From Bacillota bacterium (GTDB taxonomy: Bacteria > Bacillota_A > Clostridia > Lachnospirales > Lachnospiraceae), in the NCBI GenBank assembly GCA_023407175.1, contig JAEYMU010000053.1:1-64000 (forward strand): DNA of 64,000 nt. Reading direction: 5' to 3'. Numbering within the stretch: the first letter of the stretch is position 1; each line of letters starts with the position of its first letter. The translations under genes were made by a program, and so were the position numbers. The notes under the pieces are model-generated. The model was not told the origin of the DNA, ran no database searches, and saw only the letters and a program-made list of their open reading frames with translations. This document shows, piece by piece, positions 24,217-34,504 of this stretch.

Positions 24217-24777
24217 TTAAAACATATCCTCCAATTTCGTTTTATATACTTCATAATCCCATCTGGTTTCTTCTGATAACTTATTGTATTCATTTTCCGT
24301 ATCTCTTAGTGAATACTCATCCCTCAGTCTGGATTGCATTTTCGAATGATATCCGGAACGGACCGCTCTGGCATAACGCTCCAGACAAGTATTCCTTAAG
24401 TACTCCAGATCACCAAAGCATACCTCCTCATACTGCTTCTTCATAAAGCCGAGCAATTCATCATCAGTTAATTCATCCTGTGACTCATTCTTATATAAAT
24501 AAAATATTTCCTGCAGCTCTTCCAGAGTTTCTGCATAGTTGTCCTGATTTATATACTGCGAGTCGCAGAATTGATCAATGATTTTGGGTAATACCCCTCC
24601 TCCAAATTCCACCCGCTGGTTATCTGTCAGGGAGCCTTTTCGGGAAAGCAGAAGGCTATTCGCTTCCTCCTGGGATAATATCAATCCATATCGCTCTGTT
24701 TTCTTATTGCACTCCAGCACTCTCTCCAATTCCTGCTTTTGTTGTTGAACTATCATTAAGTCAAAAATAGGATCCAT
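24217..24777 (-). CDS. Uncharacterised protein, DUF6323-like
   Basis: A 186-residue acidic, mostly helical protein. The stretch CNKKTERYGLILSQEEA, then VEFGGGVLPKIIDQFCDSQYI, then ETLEELQEIFYLYKNES, matches what I recall of DUF6323, a family of unknown function in Clostridia often encoded beside a DUF6179 gene. No such partner lies next to it here. No signal peptide or membrane segment is seen. A GGGTGAGGG site precedes the ATG. Confidence 0.75.
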   Translation of the reverse strand: MDPIFDLMIVQQQKQELERVLECNKKTERYGLILSQEEANSLLLSRKGSLTDNQRVEFGGGVLPKIIDQFCDSQYINQDNYAETLEELQEIFYLYKNESQDELTDDELLGFMKKQYEEVCFGDLEYLRNTCLERYARAVRSGYHSKMQSRLRDEYSLRDTENEYNKLSEETRWDYEVYKTKLEDMF

Positions 24778-24959
24778 ACCCTCACCCCTTCTTTATAGAA
24801 TTCCACTATAAGTAACCATATCAGTTCCATCATTATATGCTGTAGTCTTATATTTTACATTTTTCGGATTTTCATTACAAGTCTGGTAAATACGAAAGTT
24901 TCATGATATAATATAAGTAAAGAAACACAGAAATGAATGAGTTCAAGGCAAATATAAAA

Positions 24960-25002
24960 GGACGTGCTGTGCTCTGACTTTATAGTCAGAACACACACGT
25001 CC
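24960..25002 (-). terminator. Terminator after the GH51 gene
   Basis: GGACGTG (24960-24966) with CACGTCC (24996-25002) and CTCTGAC with GTCAGA inside. On the minus strand it is followed by CTTTTAT. It ends the arabinofuranosidase transcript. Confidence 0.88.
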
Positions 25003-25036
25003 TTACTTTTTACCACAAAAACCTTATTTTATTTCA

Positions 25037-26566
<1,530 letters not shown>

Positions 26567-26630
26567 TCAAGAATCTAGTTAAATTATATCATTTCAGGCA
26601 AAAATGCATATTACCTTATTTCTTATATTA

Positions 26631-26659
26631 TTGACTTTTCTTCCGCTGATTGATATGCT
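26631..26659 (+). promoter_or_regulatory. Promoter of the AraC-type regulator
   Basis: TTGACT (26631-26636), a 17-base spacer and TATGCT (26654-26659). In the leader a 7-bp inverted repeat, TGTGAAG (26668-26674) with CTTCACA (26684-26690), could be a regulator site or a leader hairpin. Confidence 0.7.
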
Positions 26660-26728
26660 GTATGAAGTGTGAAGCGAGAGCATCTTCACATTGGAAGGTT
26701 GAATACTTTTGAAAAGGAGGGTTAAGCC

Positions 26729-27505
26729 TTGATAACCATTGACTATTGCGGATACCATACTCATAACCCCGACCGCGATATTATCCTGCGGCCGTCCGGC
26801 AGCGCCAGCTATCTTTTCCTGCTGGTATTATCCCCTATGACCTTTTATTTTCCGGGGCGCAGCAGTATCAAGGTAAAGCCCGGAGCATGTATCCTGTATT
26901 CTCCCGGCAAATATCAGCATTATCAGGCCGACCAAGAGTTTTTCAACAGCTATGTTCATTTCTTCTGTGATGCCCAGGTGATGAAGGAATATGAAATCAA
27001 ACAGAATGAGATTTTTTATCCGGATAATACGGAGGAGCTGAATTGGCTGCTGAAGAAGCTCTATCAGGAATTTATCAACAAACTCTCCAAGTCCGAACAG
27101 ATGATTGACCTCTATATTCACCAGCTTCTTATCATGCTTCACAGGGGGCAGCTAAGGGAAGAGCTTTCCTGGGAGCAACGCCAGAGTATTTACCCCGAGC
27201 TTTCAATCCTTCGGGAGCAAATGCTGGAGAACTGCGAGCAGCCCTGGTCCGTGGAGAGGCTGTGCAAAACCTTAAACCTCGGAAAAAGCCAGCTTTATAA
27301 GTATTATGAGCTTTATTTTCACAGCACCCCCAAGGAGGAATTAATTCAGGCCCGGCTGCAGAAAGCAAAATACCTGATGAGCAATGATGCCGTGACAATT
27401 AAGCAGGCAGCCTATGATTCCGGCTTCAATAACATCTGTCATTTTAACCGGCTCTTCAAGACCCACTGCGGTTATACACCAAGCGATTACAGAGAACAGG
27501 CCTGA
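26729..27505 (+). CDS. AraC family transcriptional regulator
   Basis: A 258-residue regulator with an N-terminal cupin-like sensing domain (about 20-90, GSASYLFLLVL...PGACILYSPGKYQHY). A C-terminal pair of helix-turn-helix motifs (about 160-255) includes WSVERLCKTLNLGKSQLYKYYE and AAYDSGFNNICHFNRLFKTHCGYTPSDYR. It starts with TTG: GAAAAGGAGG is placed eight bases before this codon, and the next in-frame ATG would cut into the sensor domain. It is divergent from the GH51 gene and probably activates it. Its stop codon directly abuts that of the convergent MFS gene, leaving no space for a terminator. Confidence 0.92.
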   Translation: MITIDYCGYHTHNPDRDIILRPSGSASYLFLLVLSPMTFYFPGRSSIKVKPGACILYSPGKYQHYQADQEFFNSYVHFFCDAQVMKEYEIKQNEIFYPDNTEELNWLLKKLYQEFINKLSKSEQMIDLYIHQLLIMLHRGQLREELSWEQRQSIYPELSILREQMLENCEQPWSVERLCKTLNLGKSQLYKYYELYFHSTPKEELIQARLQKAKYLMSNDAVTIKQAAYDSGFNNICHFNRLFKTHCGYTPSDYREQA

Positions 27506-28816
27506 TTAGTATTCTTCCTTGCGAAGCATCCACCAGCGAAGAAACCACAGGCCGGTAGCTATCAGCCTTATCACAAATATAAACAGGAAGGTGGTCTGCA
27601 GTGCCTTAAGATCAGCTCCCAAATTCGTATATATCATTACCCCAATTAGGGGCATTGCCGCATTGGACAGGGTAATAAGCACGGTATAGATGGAGATATT
27701 GAGTGTCTTATTCTCCTCCGGAAGTACCTGAAGCAGGCATTGCAGGACATTAAGGGTAATGATTGCCATGGTCAGGCTTGCGATGGTATGAACTATCACG
27801 AAAATAATTCTTCCCTGGGCTGCCGGAATACTGGTGGCTGTTATCATACCGATGGGATAGACTGCAAGTCCCAGCCCGACAAAAATCATGGTAAATCTGA
27901 CTCCGCGCTTTACATTGAGCCGGCTCCACAAGCCTGTGGTAACAAGCTGCGCTACAGCACCTCCCACATTGACATAGCTAAGCCAGGCCTCATTCATCTC
28001 AAGATAATCTACCTGGCCGATAAAATATAAGGTCCAGTCAATCTGCCAGGACATATAAAAGAACAGTGCCACACCCATAAAACCAAGAAATCTTCTGTTG
28101 TGCAGCAGCTCCAGAAAAGCTGTTTTTAAATATTTGATACCCATACCAGAAGAGGTCTGGACTCTGCTGCTCCTAATCTGCAGCAGCACCAAAGCCTGCA
28201 GTATCAGTAGCACCGCACCAATCCAGAAATAAAGCTGATGTATTAGAATCTTTTCCCCCCTGGTTCCAGCGCAGGACAACAAAGTACCGCTGGCAAGGGG
28301 TATGAGGATTCCGATCAGGAAGGTTAGGGCGGTCCTGTAAGTCAGTAATTTATTTCTTGTCTCAATACGAACAACATCGGAAAAATAAGCCTGCCAGGAG
28401 ACATTATAGATCGTCATGGGTCCTGTGGACAGGGAAATTAATATAATGAAGGCCCCAAGGCTGGCGGAGCCAAGTAATGGTACAAAGCCAATTCCAATGT
28501 AAAATAAGGCCAGAATTGATAAGGCCCCAATCACCATCCCGCGTTTATTTGCCATTCGGTCCGTCAGAATACCGCCGGGTATCAACACCAGCATACCAAT
28601 TACCTGAGGCAGCGTGGTTACCAGGCTCAGTTCATAATCACTCGCATTAAGCCTTGTGGCAAACAGGTTATTATTTGTGCCGATAATATTATTAACCAGT
28701 GTAATCAAAATCCCCTCGATTGTAAAGAGCAGAAGGATTCTGTTTCTGGGGGCCGTAACATTATCAAATAAAACCGTAAGGCTTTCCTTATATCTTTGCT
28801 TCGTATAGTTTCTCAT
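27506..28816 (-). CDS. MFS transporter
   Basis: A 436-residue major facilitator with twelve predicted membrane helices. The loop after helix 2 (GGILTDRMANKRG) carries the MFS motif-A pattern. A second match lies between helices 8 and 9 (SRLNVKRGVRFTM). The start ATG 28816 is preceded by AGAAAG, a weak site; a TTG-initiated frame begins 27 codons earlier but has no better site. Its position beside AraC and GH51 suggests sugar transport, but sequence alone does not exclude efflux. It is divergent from the LctP-type permease. Confidence 0.85.
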   Translation of the reverse strand: MRNYTKQRYKESLTVLFDNVTAPRNRILLLFTIEGILITLVNNIIGTNNNLFATRLNASDYELSLVTTLPQVIGMLVLIPGGILTDRMANKRGMVIGALSILALFYIGIGFVPLLGSASLGAFIILISLSTGPMTIYNVSWQAYFSDVVRIETRNKLLTYRTALTFLIGILIPLASGTLLSCAGTRGEKILIHQLYFWIGAVLLILQALVLLQIRSSRVQTSSGMGIKYLKTAFLELLHNRRFLGFMGVALFFYMSWQIDWTLYFIGQVDYLEMNEAWLSYVNVGGAVAQLVTTGLWSRLNVKRGVRFTMIFVGLGLAVYPIGMITATSIPAAQGRIIFVIVHTIASLTMAIITLNVLQCLLQVLPEENKTLNISIYTVLITLSNAAMPLIGVMIYTNLGADLKALQTTFLFIFVIRLIATGLWFLRWWMLRKEEY

Positions 28817-29033
28817 ATAATCTTTCTTCAGTCTCTTTCCGGCTGGTATGATCAATAGTTTCCCCACTATCATAGCGTTTTGGTGAAGACTTATCAATGG
28901 AAGATTCTATTACCGGAATGTTTAAAACAATAATTCTCCTTTCCCCTCCATAGGTCGTCAATAAAATTTACAAATTCCATGAAAAAACTCTTTCTTTTTT
29001 GTTGTTTTTCGTGTAAAATACTAAGAGTACTTT

Positions 29034-29066
29034 ATCACTTTAAAGTGATAATCACTTTAAAGCGAA
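29034..29066 (+). promoter_or_regulatory. Tandem palindromic operator before the LctP-type gene
   Basis: A perfect 16-bp palindrome, ATCACTTTAAAGTGAT (29034-29049), is followed one base later by a second, slightly degenerate copy, ATCACTTTAAAGCGAA (29051-29066). The pair lies 24-56 bp before the permease start codon and about 20 bp after a TAAAAT box (29014-29019). This is a good place for a repressor that blocks transcription. Confidence 0.8.
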
Positions 29067-29089
29067 AAAATCGGGAGGTATTTTATACT

Positions 29090-30691
29090 ATGTGGACGTC
29101 ATCTTCTTTATTATTAACCCTATTACCTATTATACTTATTTTATGCATGCTCATTATATGGAAAAAGCCAGCTGATATCAGCGGAACTGCCGGCTGGGTG
29201 TTTATTTCCGTGCTTGCCTTTCTTTTCTTTAAAACCTCACCTGAGGTAATTTTCCGTTCCACTGCTGCCGGATTAATAAAATCCTTCTCGGTTTCTTTAA
29301 TTGTTGCCACCTCTTTATTGCAAATGGCATATATGGAGAAAACCGGCGCCTTAAAACGTATTATCATTTTTATTAAAACGATCTCCAATGAGAATCGTGC
29401 TGTTCAAATTATGATGGTTAATATTGGCTTCGGAACCTTGATGGTTGCCGTTGGAGCAACTCCGGTTTCCCTGCTGCCTCCCATTTTAATTGCTCTTGGC
29501 TACTCCTCCTATGTTGCGATCGCTCTTCCCGCAATTGGTTATGATTCTTTATGTACATATGCATTATTGGGTGCGCCTATCGTCGTTTTTGTTGACATAG
29601 CAAATAAATTCCTGGGAGAAGGCAATGAGATTACCCTGTCCCAGGCCGGTATGGTGTTCTATTCCTTCCTGCCCCTGGTATCAACCCTAATCGGCTTTTG
29701 TATGCTTTGGATTGTCGGCAAATGGAAGGCTATCAAAGAAGGAATGCTTCCCTGCCTTATCACTGGCGGAGTAATCGCAGTCGTTGCTTATTTTACGAAT
29801 CGCGTTGACAATCTTGTTGCATTAACCGGTATTCTGTGCGGTATCGCAGTTATTGTGGTTATGATTGTATATTTGAAGCTTTCCGGTAAAAAGGTCATCG
29901 ACAAAAGCCGTCTTACCAAGGAGGAATTGGAATACGAGAAGTCCTTTCCCTTATGGAAGGCCTGCGCTCCATGGATTATACTCATTGTACTGATCCTGGC
30001 CCTGAATGTTCCGAAGGATATCTTCAATTATTTATACCGGACTCTGCTGCTTCCGATCAACGGATTAAATGCAGACGGCTCTCCGATTTATACCAGAGCT
30101 CTTTGGAATGCATATACCTGGATTTTAGTTAGTGTCATATTGTCCATGCTTATCCTGCGCCCCACCAAAAAGCAACTCAAGGAAACCTGCTCAACCTGGC
30201 TGAAGAGGGCTCCCAGACCGGTTTACTCCGCTGCCATCTTTTTTGCCATCGGTGAGATCATGAATACCTCCGGTTATGATATGGCTACACACTCAACCGC
30301 GGACGGTATGAATATGGTACGTATTCTTGCGGATGCCTCAGCTCAGGTATTCCATGGCGTATACAGCGGTGTCGTGTCCTTTATCGGCCTATTCGGCGGC
30401 TTCCTGACCGGAAGTGAGGCTTCCACTATCGCTATGTTTGCAACCTATACCTTAAAGACAGCCAGTGCTCTTGGACTTGACCACTCCAGATTAATTGTGA
30501 TCGCTGCTGCCCTGGCCTTTGGCGGCGGACTGGCAAGCGTAATTTCTCCCGCCAAGCTTCAGAATGCCGCTGCCTCCATTGATAAAATCGGAGAAGAGCA
30601 TAAGGTTATCCGTACTGCATTTGTGTTCGCCATTATTCTGACTGCCATAGTTGCCGTATACACGGTGCTTATATTAAAGTTCTTCTATTAA
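29090..30691 (+). CDS. LctP family (L-lactate permease-like) transporter
   Basis: A 533-residue integral membrane protein with about thirteen hydrophobic segments, related to the lactate/glycolate permease family. It is divergent: the GFGAPVA region of LctP reads VGATPVSLLPPIL here. The late segment IGLFGGFLTGSEASTIAMFA matches the conserved GxFGxxLTGS region. The solute is probably a 2-hydroxy-monocarboxylate or a relative. ATG 29090 follows GGGAGG with an 11-base spacer; the frame is open upstream but overlaps the operator. The convergent LysR gene may control it, though its site type does not match the palindromes in an obvious way. Confidence 0.85.
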   Translation: MWTSSSLLLTLLPIILILCMLIIWKKPADISGTAGWVFISVLAFLFFKTSPEVIFRSTAAGLIKSFSVSLIVATSLLQMAYMEKTGALKRIIIFIKTISNENRAVQIMMVNIGFGTLMVAVGATPVSLLPPILIALGYSSYVAIALPAIGYDSLCTYALLGAPIVVFVDIANKFLGEGNEITLSQAGMVFYSFLPLVSTLIGFCMLWIVGKWKAIKEGMLPCLITGGVIAVVAYFTNRVDNLVALTGILCGIAVIVVMIVYLKLSGKKVIDKSRLTKEELEYEKSFPLWKACAPWIILIVLILALNVPKDIFNYLYRTLLLPINGLNADGSPIYTRALWNAYTWILVSVILSMLILRPTKKQLKETCSTWLKRAPRPVYSAAIFFAIGEIMNTSGYDMATHSTADGMNMVRILADASAQVFHGVYSGVVSFIGLFGGFLTGSEASTIAMFATYTLKTASALGLDHSRLIVIAAALAFGGGLASVISPAKLQNAAASIDKIGEEHKVIRTAFVFAIILTAIVAVYTVLILKFFY

Positions 30692-30760
30692 AGCCAAAGC
30701 CTTTATGGATTAAATTCCAGTGTGTAACAAGATAAAATGAATTGACTATTTATAAGTATC

Positions 30761-30820
30761 AGGGTGTCCCAAAGGTGATTATCATAACAGATCATTTACC
30801 TCTGGGGCACCCTCATTTTT
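30761..30820. terminator. Bidirectional terminator
   Basis: AGGGTG (30761-30766) pairs with CACCCT (30808-30813), with further pairing of CCCAAAGGT and ACCTCTGGG inside, then TTTTT (30816-30820). It separates the convergent permease and LysR genes. Confidence 0.88.
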
Positions 30821-31726
30821 CTATGAATATTTTATATGCCTATGAATTGCCTCCATATATGCCAGGCCAAATCTGCTTAAGGCAGTATCCTTTCGCATAA
30901 TAGCTATGACCCGGATAATCTCGTTCACCCGAAGCGGCTTTGCGATTATGTTTTCTCCGTTCAGCTCCTTACTGATGATGCCGGTGCTTATGGTATAGCC
31001 GTTCAGTCCTATCACCAGATTAAACAGGGTGGCTCTGTCCCTGACCTTAATGTTTTTCTTTCGATCCAGTGTACTAAGAATCTCCTCTGAGAAATAAAAG
31101 GAATTATAGTCTCCCTGTTCGAAGGATAAATAGGGGTAGTCCTCCAGCTGCTTCAGGGTAATCTCCTCCTTCTGCGCCAAAGGATGCCTGTAGCTGATGA
31201 ATACATGGGGCTTTGCCAGAAACAGCTCTTCATATTTAAGCTCCTGCTGCTTGATCAGCTTCATAATGATCGTTTCATTGGTGCTGCAGGTATACAGGAT
31301 ACCAATCTCACTTTTCAGCAGGCTTACATCCTGTATGATTTCATGAGTCTGTGTCTCACGAAGGGTAAAATCATACTGCTCCTGGTCATATTCCTTGATT
31401 ACATCCACAAAGGCATTGACTGCAAAGGAATAATGCTGTGCCGATACGGAGAATTTAATTTTATGCTTTTTCCCGCTTTTATACTTTTCCTCAAGGAGCT
31501 TCGTCTGCTCCAAAATCTGGCGGGCATAGCCGAGAAATTCATATCCTTCATTGGAAACCGCCACACCCTTATTAGTACGGTTGAATATATTGATTTGCAT
31601 TTCCTCCTCAAGCTCTCTTAAGGCATTGGTCAGGCTGGGCTGGGATAGAAACAGCTCCTTGGCTGCTTCGCTGATGGTTCCCTTTTCGGCCACCGTGACC
31701 ACATATTTCAACTGTTGCAGTGTCAT
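30821..31726 (-). CDS. LysR family transcriptional regulator
   Basis: A 301-residue LysR-type regulator. The N-terminal helix-turn-helix is MTLQQLKYVVTVAEKGTIS followed by EAAKELFLSQPSLTNALRELEEEM. The rest is a periplasmic-binding-protein-like effector domain with the usual PLAQKEEITLKQLEDYPYLSFEQG. ATG 31726 was chosen because GGAGGGG precedes it by four bases. It is convergent with the LctP-type permease and is followed upstream by the 143-bp structured repeat unit. Confidence 0.92.
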   Translation of the reverse strand: MTLQQLKYVVTVAEKGTISEAAKELFLSQPSLTNALRELEEEMQINIFNRTNKGVAVSNEGYEFLGYARQILEQTKLLEEKYKSGKKHKIKFSVSAQHYSFAVNAFVDVIKEYDQEQYDFTLRETQTHEIIQDVSLLKSEIGILYTCSTNETIIMKLIKQQELKYEELFLAKPHVFISYRHPLAQKEEITLKQLEDYPYLSFEQGDYNSFYFSEEILSTLDRKKNIKVRDRATLFNLVIGLNGYTISTGIISKELNGENIIAKPLRVNEIIRVIAIMRKDTALSRFGLAYMEAIHRHIKYS

Positions 31727-31893
31727 TTTTCCCCTCCATTCCCGCACAGGTTTTCTGCGCAATCATATCTATTAACATATCATATCCTTGCATGAAAAGC
31801 AAAGCAACGTTGAAGAAAGAATTTTGCAGCAATTACCAAATATTTATTAAGTAATATATCAATACCTACTTACTTTTATTAAGTATATATGAT

Positions 31894-32060
31894 ATAATAT
31901 ACACGAAAAGCAGATTAGTCCATGGAACTCATGGCATTGATCAAGCTTGCTTGAATCGATGCCATGAATTCTATGGATAAGTGCAGCGTGAACGAAAGGA
32001 CGTAGTCCTTGAGTTCCTAATCTGCGTAAATGTATGATAATATACACGAAAAGCAGATTA
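31894..32060 (+). ncRNA. Structured unit bounded by 24-bp direct repeats (candidate RNA)
   Basis: The same 24 bases (ATAATATACACGAAAAGCAG plus ATTA) occur at 31894-31917 and 32037-32060. A TATAAT box (31893-31898) begins the first copy, so an RNA could start near 31905. Two folds compete: fold A pairs 31919-31937 with 31959-31977 (19 positions, one mismatch and one wobble) under a 9-bp base stem 31910-31918/32017-32025. Fold B instead pairs GGAACTCA (31924-31931) with TGAGTTCC (32010-32017). A small hairpin AAGGAC-GTA-GTCCTT (31996-32010) lies between. No ORF with a binding site is seen. It may be a switch-like leader of hxlR, a small RNA, or a miniature repeat element. Confidence 0.45.
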
Positions 32061-32121
32061 ATCAATGCCGCTGCCGTCGGCAAACCATTGCGCAAAAGAC
32101 AGCGCAGAAATGGAGGTAAAT

Positions 32122-32430
32122 ATGGAAAACTTTCAATTATGTCCTAAATTCGAGGCAGCCTTTGAGCTGTTGGGAAAAAAATGGACCGGGCTGATTATCA
32201 GAACCCTACTGGGCGGAAAAAAACGCTTCTCCGATATTGCAGAAGCAATTCCCAACATAAGCGCCCGTATGCTCACCGAACGGTTTCGGGAGCTGGAGAA
32301 GGAAGGAATTGTGATAAGGCAGGTTTATCCGGAAACCCCCGTGCGAATTGAATATGAGCTTACGGAAAAGGGATATGGATTAGAGCCGGTCATGGATGAA
32401 ATTCAGAAATGGGCGGAAAAATGGAGATAA
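32122..32430 (+). CDS. HxlR family transcriptional regulator
   Basis: A 102-residue winged-helix regulator of the HxlR/YodB group. It opens MENFQLCPKFEAAFELLGKKW, with the N-terminal cysteine that senses electrophiles or thiol stress in several members. The recognition part is FSDIAEAIPNISARMLTERFRELEKEGIV. ATG 32122 is set by GGAGG five bases upstream. The next gene is a nitroreductase with an operator-like palindrome in its promoter, a pairing known for HxlR-type control of quinone/nitro reductases. Confidence 0.93.
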   Translation: MENFQLCPKFEAAFELLGKKWTGLIIRTLLGGKKRFSDIAEAIPNISARMLTERFRELEKEGIVIRQVYPETPVRIEYELTEKGYGLEPVMDEIQKWAEKWR

Positions 32431-32467
32431 TGTTAGAAGATTTCACAAATAATTTTCAAAATGTCAC

Positions 32468-32525
32468 TTGACGGATTTCTCTTCTTATGTAATAATTTAT
32501 ATATACCAAGTTACTATATGTAACT
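32468..32525 (+). promoter_or_regulatory. Promoter and HxlR-type operator of the nitroreductase gene
   Basis: TTGACG (32468-32473), a 17-base spacer and AATAAT (32491-32496) form a likely promoter. A perfect palindrome, AGTTAC-TATAT-GTAACT (32509-32525), lies over the transcription start; its half-site recurs as AAGTAAC near 32552. HxlR/YodB proteins bind such TAC-N-GTA dyads. Confidence 0.68.
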
Positions 32526-32608
32526 AATTATAATATATATTGCACCTAATTATAAGTAACATTGTTTTTTATAATTAATTATAATCATCAAACAGGAGGT
32601 AGAATACT

Positions 32609-33208
32609 ATGTCAAAGAATTTTTTAACAGCGGTTGCTGACAGACGCACCTATTATGGAATCACCAAGGAGACTACGATTTCAGATGCCAGAATAAAAGA
32701 AATTATTGATCATGCGGTTAAGTTCACTCCATCCGCCTTCAATTCACAAAGTGGAAGAATCGTTCTGCTGCTGGGACAGCAGCATGATAAATTATGGGAT
32801 ATTACAAAAGAGAGCTTAAGAAAAATTGTTCCTGCCGACAGCTTCAGCAGTACTGAAGATAAAATCAATTCCTTTCAGAACGGCTATGGTACTGTTTTAT
32901 TCTTCGAGGATCATAGTATTGTAGAGAGCCTTCAACAGCAGTTCGCCCTTTACAAGGATAACTTCCCGGTATGGTCCCTGCAATCAAGCGGTATGCTCCA
33001 GTTTGTAATATGGACCGCTCTGGAGGAGGAAGGCCTGGGAGCTTCCCTGCAGCATTACTCCGAGCTGATCGATGCCGATGTAAAGAAGGAATGGAATCTC
33101 CCCCAAAGCTGGAAATTCATGGCCCAGATGCCCTTTGGAAAACCGATCGTACAACCGGATGAAAAGCAGATACAGCCCCTTGAGGACCGGATCAAATTAT
33201 TCCAATAG
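32609..33208 (+). CDS. Nitroreductase family protein
   Basis: A 199-residue FMN-dependent oxidoreductase of the nitroreductase fold, reducing nitro compounds or quinones with NAD(P)H. Family signs are ADRRTYYGI near the N-terminus, FTPSAFNSQSGRIVLL (FMN-binding), LQSSGMLQFVIWTALEEEGLGASLQHY and FGKP near the end. AGGAGG precedes the ATG. It follows the HxlR regulator with its own promoter and palindrome, so it is probably induced by electrophiles through that regulator. Confidence 0.93.
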   Translation: MSKNFLTAVADRRTYYGITKETTISDARIKEIIDHAVKFTPSAFNSQSGRIVLLLGQQHDKLWDITKESLRKIVPADSFSSTEDKINSFQNGYGTVLFFEDHSIVESLQQQFALYKDNFPVWSLQSSGMLQFVIWTALEEEGLGASLQHYSELIDADVKKEWNLPQSWKFMAQMPFGKPIVQPDEKQIQPLEDRIKLFQ

Positions 33209-33240
33209 GCTTATTTTAGCAATATAGCAATATAAAAAGA

Positions 33241-33280
33241 AGGGTGCTCCAAAGCCTTAAGCTTTGGGGTACCCTTTTCC
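33241..33280. terminator. Bidirectional terminator
   Basis: CCAAAGC (33249-33255) with GCTTTGG (33261-33267), extended by AGGGT with ACCCT, then TTTTCC. It lies between the convergent nitroreductase and DegV genes. Confidence 0.88.
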
Positions 33281-33294
33281 CTTATAGCTATTGA

Positions 33295-34143
33295 TTAAAT
33301 CTCTGAATAACAAATACCGATTGTCCCAGGCCCGCAGTATACACCGACAATTGCACTGATTTGTCCGATGAGATGCACATTCTTTATCTTGGGATTTTGC
33401 CGCAGCCGGTCACATAGCTTATGGGCATCCTCCTCCACATTGCCATGGATAACATAAGCGTCGCATTTCTTATCGCCCAACAGCTTTTCCCTTAGCTCTA
33501 TGAGCCGGCTTAAGGATTTCATTCTGCCTCTGATTTTCTCATAGGTAAAGCATTGTCCGAATTCCTCATCAAATCCGACAATTGGCTTGATATTTAGAAT
33601 ATCGCCGATTGTGCCGGATATCTTTCCTATTCTTCCGCCCTTGATGGCATACTCTAAAGTACCGAACACAAAGTAAAAATGCAGCTTCCGCTTCATCTCC
33701 GGAATCATACCGGTGATCTCGTCAAAGCTTTTTCCGGCCTTAATCAGCTCCCCGCATTTCTTTAGGATAATCCCCTCACATACGGAGGTGGATTTTGTAT
33801 CAAACAGATATGTCTTCATTTCAGGGAACTGGTCACTGACTAATTTGATCGCATTCACAGTCCCTGATATACCGCTGGAGATATTAATCGAAATCACATG
33901 GGTATATCCTTCCCCTGCCAGCTTCTTATATAATCCTTCCATATCCTCCATAGAGGGCAGAGAGGACTTTGGTATCTCCGTATTCATGTTGCTGTAAACT
34001 TCCTGGGACGTGATATCAACCTTATCCGTATATTCCCGGTTCTTATATATGATTTTAAAAGGGAGGACATGTATGTTATATTTTTCAATTGTCTCCTCAT
34101 CGATATCGCAGGCAGAGTCTGTAATTAATGCAATCTTTTCCAT
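33295..34143 (-). CDS. DegV family fatty-acid-binding protein
   Basis: A 282-residue DegV-fold protein. The N-terminal IALITDSACDIDEE and VLPFKIIYKNREYTDKVDI are diagnostic, as are SSLPSMEDMEGLYKKL and ISSGISGTVNAI. DegV/FakB proteins hold a fatty acid and present it to the kinase FakA for phospholipid synthesis. No fakA is nearby. Clostridia usually have many copies with differing fatty-acid preference. AAAGGAGG stands nine bases before ATG. Confidence 0.93.
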   Translation of the reverse strand: MEKIALITDSACDIDEETIEKYNIHVLPFKIIYKNREYTDKVDITSQEVYSNMNTEIPKSSLPSMEDMEGLYKKLAGEGYTHVISINISSGISGTVNAIKLVSDQFPEMKTYLFDTKSTSVCEGIILKKCGELIKAGKSFDEITGMIPEMKRKLHFYFVFGTLEYAIKGGRIGKISGTIGDILNIKPIVGFDEEFGQCFTYEKIRGRMKSLSRLIELREKLLGDKKCDAYVIHGNVEEDAHKLCDRLRQNPKIKNVHLIGQISAIVGVYCGPGTIGICYSEI

Positions 34144-34504
34144 CTATCAGTTCCTCCTTTTTACTCTGATGGCTAAGCATTTTTGGTTCACACGAAATGT
34201 GGTATCCATATTATGATATGTAGTTATTATAACCAGATTATCACTTTTTTGCCATCAAATCAATACCGGAAATACTTCTGATGAAAAATATTTATGATAC
34301 CTGCAAAAGACAAGAATAATAAAGGCATTCAGCTTCTCTGCCGAATGCCCTATATCCATTGGGGATTGTTCTCATGGGGGAATGAGATTTTTACTTTACA
34401 GTATTATTATACATAATTCACCATATTTATAAATAGTAAATATGAACCCCTGCTGCCCTACGGCAGTCTGATTTGTAAAATAAATCACCATTTTCCTCAA
34501 GAAT
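34144..34504. other. Intergenic region with two hairpins
   Basis: About 360 bp. GGCATTC (34324-34330) with GAATGCC (34343-34349) forms a 7-bp stem, and CTCAT (34371-34375) with ATGAG (34382-34386), followed by ATTTTTA, is a short terminator-like hairpin. A minus-strand TATAAT near 34225-34220 may belong to the degV promoter. No ORF with a convincing start was seen. Confidence 0.5.

Noticed and set aside
28979..29089. Longer LctP-type protein starting at 28979
   Set aside because: The extra residues are encoded by the promoter and operator palindromes and lack a ribosome binding site; GGGAGG marks the start at 29090.
31894..32060. Retron-like msr/msd element
   Set aside because: A long hairpin is present, but no reverse transcriptase gene lies nearby.
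31859..32095. A 78-codon minus-strand frame across the structured repeat unit
   Set aside because: No ribosome binding site, and it runs through both hairpin arms and the promoter-like box. The structure explains the region better.
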